64,000 nt of DNA from Oligosphaera ethanolica (GTDB taxonomy: Bacteria; Verrucomicrobiota; Lentisphaeria; Oligosphaerales; Oligosphaeraceae): NCBI RefSeq assembly GCF_030814695.1, contig NZ_JAUSVL010000001.1:1772227-1836226 (forward strand), given 5' to 3'. This document shows positions 59,011 through 64,000 of the stretch, one piece after another (within the stretch, counting starts at the first letter, position 1; each line of letters starts with the position of its first letter). A program made the translations under genes and the position numbers. A model generated the notes under the pieces. It had not been told where the DNA came from. It did no database searches and worked only from the letters and a program-made list of their open reading frames with translations.

Positions 59011-59709
59011 ATGCAGAAAAAGTTCTTTACGCTCATCGAACTCCTTGTCGTCATCGCCATCATCGCCATTTTGGCGGCCATGCTCTTGCCGGCTCTGAGT
59101 AAAGCCCGCGCGAAGGCCCGGGCAATTTCCTGCACGTCCAATCTAAAGCAGCTCGGCCTGGGCATGACCATGTACCAAGCCGATTTCAGTGACGCCTTCC
59201 CCTATTGGCACTGGGCCAGCCATTACCAGCTGCCATTGGCCCAGCAGCCCACCTTTTGGACCACCGCCGTCTATCCCTATGTTGGCGATGGCAACGCGTT
59301 CATCTGCCCCGTGCGCACCGACAGCGACCTGCGCAACTACGGCGGCTATTACAGCAACCAACTTTACCCTGGCGCCAAAATCAAATCCTGCTACGGCATC
59401 AACGAAAACCTCCATGCCGCCGACAATGGCACCAAGCCCCCCATGACCCTCAACGACCTCAAGGCACCCTCGGATACCTTCCTTTTCGGCGACTGCACGT
59501 CGCATCTCAGCGGCCCAGCTGACACGCAGGGCTTTTATGACCGGCTTTGCCGAGTTCTCAACTCCACCGCGACAAACTACGACAGCGCCACCGCCCATGG
59601 CGTGGGCTCAAACATCACCTACGTCGATGGCCATGTTGCCCTGGAAAACTGGCGTCTTTTCCGCAACGGTGGCCGGATTCTCTTCACCTATGCGTATTAC
59701 AAGAAATAG
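59011..59709 (+). CDS. Type IV pseudopilin-like protein (prepilin N-terminus), copy 1
   Basis: A 232-residue exported protein of the large Lentisphaerae-type pseudopilin family. The N-terminus [18 protein letters not shown] and then [16 protein letters not shown] is the prepilin cleavage/methylation helix, with the essential Glu at +5. The residue before FTLIE is Phe, not the usual Gly. The body holds a short repeat of aromatic and Asn/Gly residues, and the C-terminus has [15 protein letters not shown], the H-x-D-G-like motif (YVDGH) of this family. AGGAG 8 bases upstream fixes the start. Members probably form fibres or secretion pseudopili. A second gene of the family follows after 62 bp. 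Confidence 0.85.
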   Translation: MQKKFFTLIELLVVIAIIAILAAMLLPALSKARAKARAISCTSNLKQLGLGMTMYQADFSDAFPYWHWASHYQLPLAQQPTFWTTAVYPYVGDGNAFICPVRTDSDLRNYGGYYSNQLYPGAKIKSCYGINENLHAADNGTKPPMTLNDLKAPSDTFLFGDCTSHLSGPADTQGFYDRLCRVLNSTATNYDSATAHGVGSNITYVDGHVALENWRLFRNGGRILFTYAYYKK

Positions 59710-59771
59710 GACCTTACTGTTTGGCTGCATTATCTGCAGCTGCTTACTCAGCCCCCACAAATGAAAGAAGA

Positions 59772-60470
59772 ATGATGAAAAGCCGCTCCTTCACGCTCAT
59801 CGAACTCCTCGTCGTCATCGCCATCATCGCCATTTTGGCCGCCATGCTCTTGCCGGCTCTGAGCAAAGCCCGGGAGAAGGCCCGCACCATTTCCTGCGCC
59901 AGTGGTCTTAAGCAGGTCGGCCTGGCCATCAACATGTACATGGACGACAACCAGGGCAACATCCCGCAGGTTGAATCGGCCCTGATGGGAACGGGTTTCG
60001 CTGCCAGCCGCGTCACCTGGCGCCAACAGATGGTCACCTACATCGGCGACAGCAAGATCATGCGCTGCCCCTCCGATGACCGCACGACGTCCTTCGACTC
60101 CGGCAATATCATCATGACCTCGGGTTCCGTGGACCTGATCAAGTGCCATGGCTCCTACGCCAACAACTTCAAGATCAGCAGCTGGAATCCCTGCACCAAC
60201 CAGAGCGAGCTGAAACAACCGTCCGAACTGGCCTGGGCCGGCGATCAGGTCAACTTGACCAACCGCGCTTTCTGCGTCGGCGGCACGCCGTCTACTGACA
60301 CCAATACCAAAAATCAGCTCGGCGCCGGCGTCACCGCGCCGCGCCACGGCGGCGGCCTGAATCTGGTGATGATTGATGGCCATGTCGCCTGGACCAAGAG
60401 CATCGGCGCCTGGTCAAACTACATCGCCAGCACCGGCAGCGCCGCGCGGCGCATGTGGTTCAATGAATAA
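59772..60470 (+). CDS. Type IV pseudopilin-like protein (prepilin N-terminus), copy 2
   Basis: About 232 residues. [18 protein letters not shown] starts the prepilin helix, with Ser in place of the Gly before FTLIE. The next 30 residues are almost identical to copy 1, also at DNA level, while the bodies differ. A late [14 protein letters not shown] is the IDGH version of the tail motif. Two ATGs (59772 and 59775) are possible; the Shine-Dalgarno is poor. It is followed by a strong terminator at 60498, so the two genes likely form one unit. Confidence 0.85.
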   Translation: MMKSRSFTLIELLVVIAIIAILAAMLLPALSKAREKARTISCASGLKQVGLAINMYMDDNQGNIPQVESALMGTGFAASRVTWRQQMVTYIGDSKIMRCPSDDRTTSFDSGNIIMTSGSVDLIKCHGSYANNFKISSWNPCTNQSELKQPSELAWAGDQVNLTNRAFCVGGTPSTDTNTKNQLGAGVTAPRHGGGLNLVMIDGHVAWTKSIGAWSNYIASTGSAARRMWFNE

Positions 60471-60497
60471 CACGCCATAACCACCAGTCAGCAACAC

Positions 60498-60540
60498 GCG
60501 CCGGCCCGACGGGAAGTACCCGCCGGGCCGGCGCATTTTT
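60498..60540 (+). terminator. Intrinsic terminator after the pseudopilin pair
   Basis: GCGCCGGCCCGACGGG-AAGTA-CCCGCCGGGCCGGCGC has a 16-bp stem with one mismatch, then ATTTTT. Confidence 0.9.
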
Positions 60541-60563
60541 CAGTCAATTTTCTTCGGCAACAA

Positions 60564-63500
60564 TTACCGCTGGCGATTGAGATATTCGCCCATGCGCTGG
60601 CGGAGGCGGGTCAGCGCCTCGGGATCAGGCAGGATTTTGGTGGAGTAGCGCCCGCCAGCGTTGGGAATGCTCACCAGTTCGGCAGCCTGGGCGATAATAT
60701 CGGCGGCTTCGCCGCAGCCGGCCGCCGCGGCCTTTTTCAGCAGCAGGAGGTACTCGTAGTCCTCTACACCGTCACGGGCGGCTTCGAGGCGAATGGTGGT
60801 GACCAGGCCGGAAAAGCCGGCCGGTTCGCCGGGATAGACCAAGAAGCCGTCGCCATTGGGGTAGCGGATCCAGTAGCGGGCGTCCTCACCGGGCCGGTCG
60901 GCCTGGGAGATGTAAGCGTGCCAGCCGTATTTCCAGGGGTCGTAGGTCAGCCAGTTGATGCCCCAGAATTCATAGGCTTCGACATCATACTTGAAGCAGT
61001 AATGCGGCAGCAGGCGCTCAATGGCGCAGTAGGGCGTATCGGTGCACATCTGGCCGTCGGTGGTGAACCAGAAACGATCGCCAGCGGCGGCGCGTTCGCG
61101 CAACACCTCTTCAGGGAAGCAGCCGTAGCTGCCGGCGCCCCACACCGTGATGGCGCCATTCCAGTCGGGGCAATGCCGCCAGCTGCTGCTGTAGATCGGC
61201 ATGTCGGGCTCCACCTCCTGGATCATGGTGCAAAGGGCCTTCATCTGGACGCGAATGTGCTCGTGGCTGAAGTGAGGTTCGTCGGAGATGTAGAGCACAA
61301 TCTTGTCCGCCCAGCCCTTTTCGCGCATGTGGTCCATGTAGAGCTTCAAGCATTGCTGATAGACCGACTTGTACTCGGGCCGCAGCTGGTCGCGGGGAAC
61401 GTCTGCCCACGGATGCTCGCCCTCGTAGGGCGCGACGCCAAGCACCTTCTTCGGCGGATACGCCCAACCGAAGAGATAGAAAAAGCCCGGCGTGTAGGAA
61501 CGCACGAAGCCGAGCTCGTCAAAATGCCGGGTGGCGGCCTGGTCGTAGGCGCTGAAATCCGCCGTGACCACGCCGTCGGCACCGAGCTTGAAAGACGGCG
61601 ACGCCAGGACATTGTCAGGCGACACCTTTTTGTCCGCCATGAAGGCGAGGAACTGATCCTGGAGCTGGGCGCCATTGAGGCCGCCTTGCGACCACAGCGC
61701 CCACGGTGTGGGCCGGTAGTCATAGACCGCCGCCAGGCTCGGACGCGCCGGCAAGGTGAAATTCCACACCGTGATGGCCACGGGCAAGGTCGCCAGCAAC
61801 TCGCCGCGCTGCCGTATTTCGATCTGGCCGCGATGCGTGCCCGGGCGCGCATTGGCGCTGGCGCGGATGGACACCCAGATGGCGCGGGTGTCGTTGGCCG
61901 GCAAGGTCAGTTTGGCCGTGGGCATGATGGGGTCCGGCCACATGCCGGCCCAACCGTCGGTGCTGCCTTGGCCCGTGGGCTGTTTGCGCTCCCACTCCGG
62001 CCGGCGGTTGCTGAAGTAGCCGCTGCGGTGGTCGATGGGCACATAGCCCAGCACGCCCGCTGTCAGTTCCAGGCCCGCGTCGGCAAACTGCGGCAGGACC
62101 AACTCCAGATCATCGCGCGTCACGCCGCTGCGCAGAGCCACATGCAGGCCCTCGTCTTCGCCCTTGGCCAGACTCACCGCCAGTGGCGCCGCCTGGCGCC
62201 CAAACCAGCGGCTGAACACCCCCGGCCGCGCCAGCAGGTCGCGGGCCTGCGCCGGCGGCGTATCTTCCGGGAAGACCTTCACCACCGGATTGACCTGCCA
62301 GGCCATCAATGCCGCCGGCGGCACCGGTGCCACTTCGGGAATCCCCACAATGGACCGCACCGACGGCGCCAGGAAGGCTCCGTCGTGTTTGAGCACGCCA
62401 GTGCAGTTCATGGTCAGATGCATCTGGAAAGTGCGGGCATCGGCTGGCGCGGTGAAAGACCCAAACAACGGCGTCCAGTCGCTGTCGCCCTGGACGCCCG
62501 GGCCAGCACCGAGATAGCCGCCTGGACAGACTTCGTCCGCCTCATTGCGGAGGTGCGCATGCAGCTGCGCCTTGGCGCTGAGTTTCTCGCTGGCCATCCA
62601 CACGCCGTAAATGTAGGTCTGCCCGGGCTTGATGGCCACGCTCTGCCGCCAGCCAATCCAGTCGGGCTTGCTGCCTGCCGGGACGTCCAGCCGCGCGTAG
62701 CGCGCCCCAAAGCCACCCGGGCGTCCCAGGCTGAACCACGACGACGACGCGTCTTCCTTCTCGCCACTGCCCAGCCAGTATTCAGGCAACATGGCACCAT
62801 CTTCAAAACTGGGATTGCGTAGCATGTTGGCCTTGCTGCTCATCAGCGCGACGTAGTCGGCAACGCCGGCACTCGGCGGCAGCTCGACCAGTATCTGGTC
62901 CGAGGGAATATCGCTGCCCAGCGCACTCTGCAGCTTGGGCGCCGCCGCCGGTTTTGCCGAGCGGTCTTCGCTGACGTAGAGGTAGTACACCTTTTCCGTC
63001 CGCGGCGGCACCGAGCAGGTGAAAAGCAGCCCGTCGCCAAAACGAGTGACCTTGACATCCTCGTTTTCATAGGTCAGGCGAAAGTCGGGGTTCTGCAAGC
63101 GCCGGAACACGTCGCTGGTCGCGATATTGGCCAAGACACCCGCCAGCGGTTCGTCGCTGGTGTTCATGACTTTCACCGGCACCCGGAACAGCCACGGCCG
63201 GCCGCGCGGCGCGGACAACCACGGCACGTCGGCACCCACGCGCTGCAACAACTGCCGTTCGGCGGCACCGACCGCCAACGTGTAGCGGGGTGCATCCGAG
63301 CCGCCTTCCATACGGAAGTCATCAAACCAGGCGGCGCCCGCGCCACGCAACACCGAACCAGTCGTCAGCAGAGTGGCACCAGCGGGTATTTCCACCTCAA
63401 GGCTCAACTCCTGCCAGTCAAAGTTGCCCTTGCCAGCGCTGACCACGCGATTGACCATCTGTGAATTGCCGGGACTGCCCACATGCACAAACCAGCCGGC

Positions 63501-64000
63501 CGATTCGGTGACGCCCTCGCCGCGCACCCGCACCCGCAGCATGTATTTTTCCCCGGGTTGCACCGGCATGCCCGCTCGTTCAATGCCGAACCAACTGGAC
63601 TCGGCATTGGCATCAGCCGTGGCCTTGACGCAGTACGCGCCGTCCGCAGGACGGTCCGTTGCCAGTTCGACGCGATGCTGCGCATCAGTCAGCTTCGGGC
63701 GCCAGCCCACCGGCATGCCCTGGGCGACTTTCTCGAACGAGCCGTTGAGATCGCCAGCAGTCGGTATGCGCAAGTAGTCCGACACTGGCCAGGCCGACGG
63801 ATTGTCGTAGTACACCAGCAGCTTTTGCGTCGACGCCCCATCCGGGCTAACCGGCACGTACAGCGTCCCAGCCGCAGGCACCACGCCAATCTCGACGCGT
63901 TCGCCGCTTGCATCGGCCACCGCCCATAACAGTTCTGCGCCACTGTCCGCCGCCACCACTCGGATGCCAGCTACCGGCATACCCACCAGCGGCAGGGAGG
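60564..64000 (-). CDS. GH123/DUF4091-like glycoside hydrolase (5' end beyond the window)
   Basis: The frame is still open at the right edge, so the protein is at least 1140 residues and its start is not seen. The visible part begins with beta-sandwich segments and a jelly-roll carbohydrate-binding-like region (NGSFEKVAQGMPVGWRPKL; SWFGIERAGMPVQPGEKYML), repeated later as NPSFEDGAMLPEYWLGS. A C-terminal TIM barrel of the DUF4091/GH123 kind follows: KIVLYISDEPHFSHEHIRVQ (DE catalytic pair region), PDMPIYSSSWRHCPDWNGAI, and GINWLTYDPWKYG. The end has EAARDGVEDYEYL. GH123 enzymes release N-acetylgalactosamine with substrate assistance; that activity is inferred. No signal peptide can be judged. 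Confidence 0.82.
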   Translation of the reverse strand, partial: SLPLVGMPVAGIRVVAADSGAELLWAVADASGERVEIGVVPAAGTLYVPVSPDGASTQKLLVYYDNPSAWPVSDYLRIPTAGDLNGSFEKVAQGMPVGWRPKLTDAQHRVELATDRPADGAYCVKATADANAESSWFGIERAGMPVQPGEKYMLRVRVRGEGVTESAGWFVHVGSPGNSQMVNRVVSAGKGNFDWQELSLEVEIPAGATLLTTGSVLRGAGAAWFDDFRMEGGSDAPRYTLAVGAAERQLLQRVGADVPWLSAPRGRPWLFRVPVKVMNTSDEPLAGVLANIATSDVFRRLQNPDFRLTYENEDVKVTRFGDGLLFTCSVPPRTEKVYYLYVSEDRSAKPAAAPKLQSALGSDIPSDQILVELPPSAGVADYVALMSSKANMLRNPSFEDGAMLPEYWLGSGEKEDASSSWFSLGRPGGFGARYARLDVPAGSKPDWIGWRQSVAIKPGQTYIYGVWMASEKLSAKAQLHAHLRNEADEVCPGGYLGAGPGVQGDSDWTPLFGSFTAPADARTFQMHLTMNCTGVLKHDGAFLAPSVRSIVGIPEVAPVPPAALMAWQVNPVVKVFPEDTPPAQARDLLARPGVFSRWFGRQAAPLAVSLAKGEDEGLHVALRSGVTRDDLELVLPQFADAGLELTAGVLGYVPIDHRSGYFSNRRPEWERKQPTGQGSTDGWAGMWPDPIMPTAKLTLPANDTRAIWVSIRASANARPGTHRGQIEIRQRGELLATLPVAITVWNFTLPARPSLAAVYDYRPTPWALWSQGGLNGAQLQDQFLAFMADKKVSPDNVLASPSFKLGADGVVTADFSAYDQAATRHFDELGFVRSYTPGFFYLFGWAYPPKKVLGVAPYEGEHPWADVPRDQLRPEYKSVYQQCLKLYMDHMREKGWADKIVLYISDEPHFSHEHIRVQMKALCTMIQEVEPDMPIYSSSWRHCPDWNGAITVWGAGSYGCFPEEVLRERAAAGDRFWFTTDGQMCTDTPYCAIERLLPHYCFKYDVEAYEFWGINWLTYDPWKYGWHAYISQADRPGEDARYWIRYPNGDGFLVYPGEPAGFSGLVTTIRLEAARDGVEDYEYLLLLKKAAAAGCGEAADIIAQAAELVSIPNAGGRYSTKILPDPEALTRLRQRMGEYLNRQR

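Noticed and set aside
60918..62822. 634-codon open frame on the plus strand
   Set aside because: It lies wholly opposite the GH123/DUF4091-like gene. High GC removes stops from antisense frames, and the product has no family motif.

Overview
The window is a GC-rich bacterial chromosome segment. It is most likely from the Lentisphaerota or a related PVC lineage. The clues are paired short pseudopilin genes with the [25 protein letters not shown]-terminus and an H-x-D-G-like tail, GH127 and GH123-type glycan genes, a DUF1573 protein, RNase Y, and an archaeal-type IMP cyclohydrolase. Genes form short transcription units on both strands. No transposase, integrase, phage gene, rRNA operon or CRISPR array is visible. 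One tRNA (Gln, CTG) is present.

Layout: 1-8 kb holds a 5'-nucleotidase tail, purC, a DUF1573 protein, a small membrane protein, purO, a small charged protein, phosphoglucomutase and an unknown gene. 8-12 kb holds two PilT-type ATPases and a TIM-barrel isomerase. 12-20.3 kb is a minus-strand run: an unknown gene, CoaBC with an eroded decarboxylase half, a second TIM-barrel isomerase, an SH3/coiled-coil secreted protein, a PurF-like protein without the glutaminase cysteine, and asnS. 21-30 kb is a sugar locus: PIG-L deacetylase plus GlcN6P-deaminase-like protein on the minus strand, and GH127 plus two tandem polytopic membrane proteins on the plus strand. 30-34 kb holds rny, 5-formyl-THF cyclo-ligase and a zinc-ribbon membrane protein. 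34-41.4 kb holds a secreted beta-helix protein, CapA and purL. 41.7-53.5 kb (minus) holds a secreted unknown, the block dacA-pcnB-rnhB-rplS-trmD-KH-rpsP, then an unknown, a ROK protein, a sugar nucleotidyltransferase and KDPG aldolase. The end holds a secreted unknown, larC with a His-rich tandem repeat, a PHP phosphatase, tRNA-Gln, two pseudopilins and a GH123/DUF4091-like gene running off the window.

Genes that work together: purC, purO, the purF-like gene and purL cover purine synthesis but are scattered. The rpsP-to-dacA block covers ribosome and RNA maturation. The 21-30 kb locus looks like arabinose/amino-sugar glycan use, with a possible new transporter type.

The most unusual feature is not a gene. 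Nearly every longer intergenic gap carries members of several dispersed repeat families made of consecutive small hairpins, often with purine-rich GAA/GGA/AAA loops. Different copies keep perfect stems with different bases (compensated changes), which points to selection on folding. Several short tandem repeats (9, 10, 34, 87 and 132 bp) occur in the same gaps. Coding tandem repeats (42 and 51 bp) occur in larC and the coiled-coil gene.
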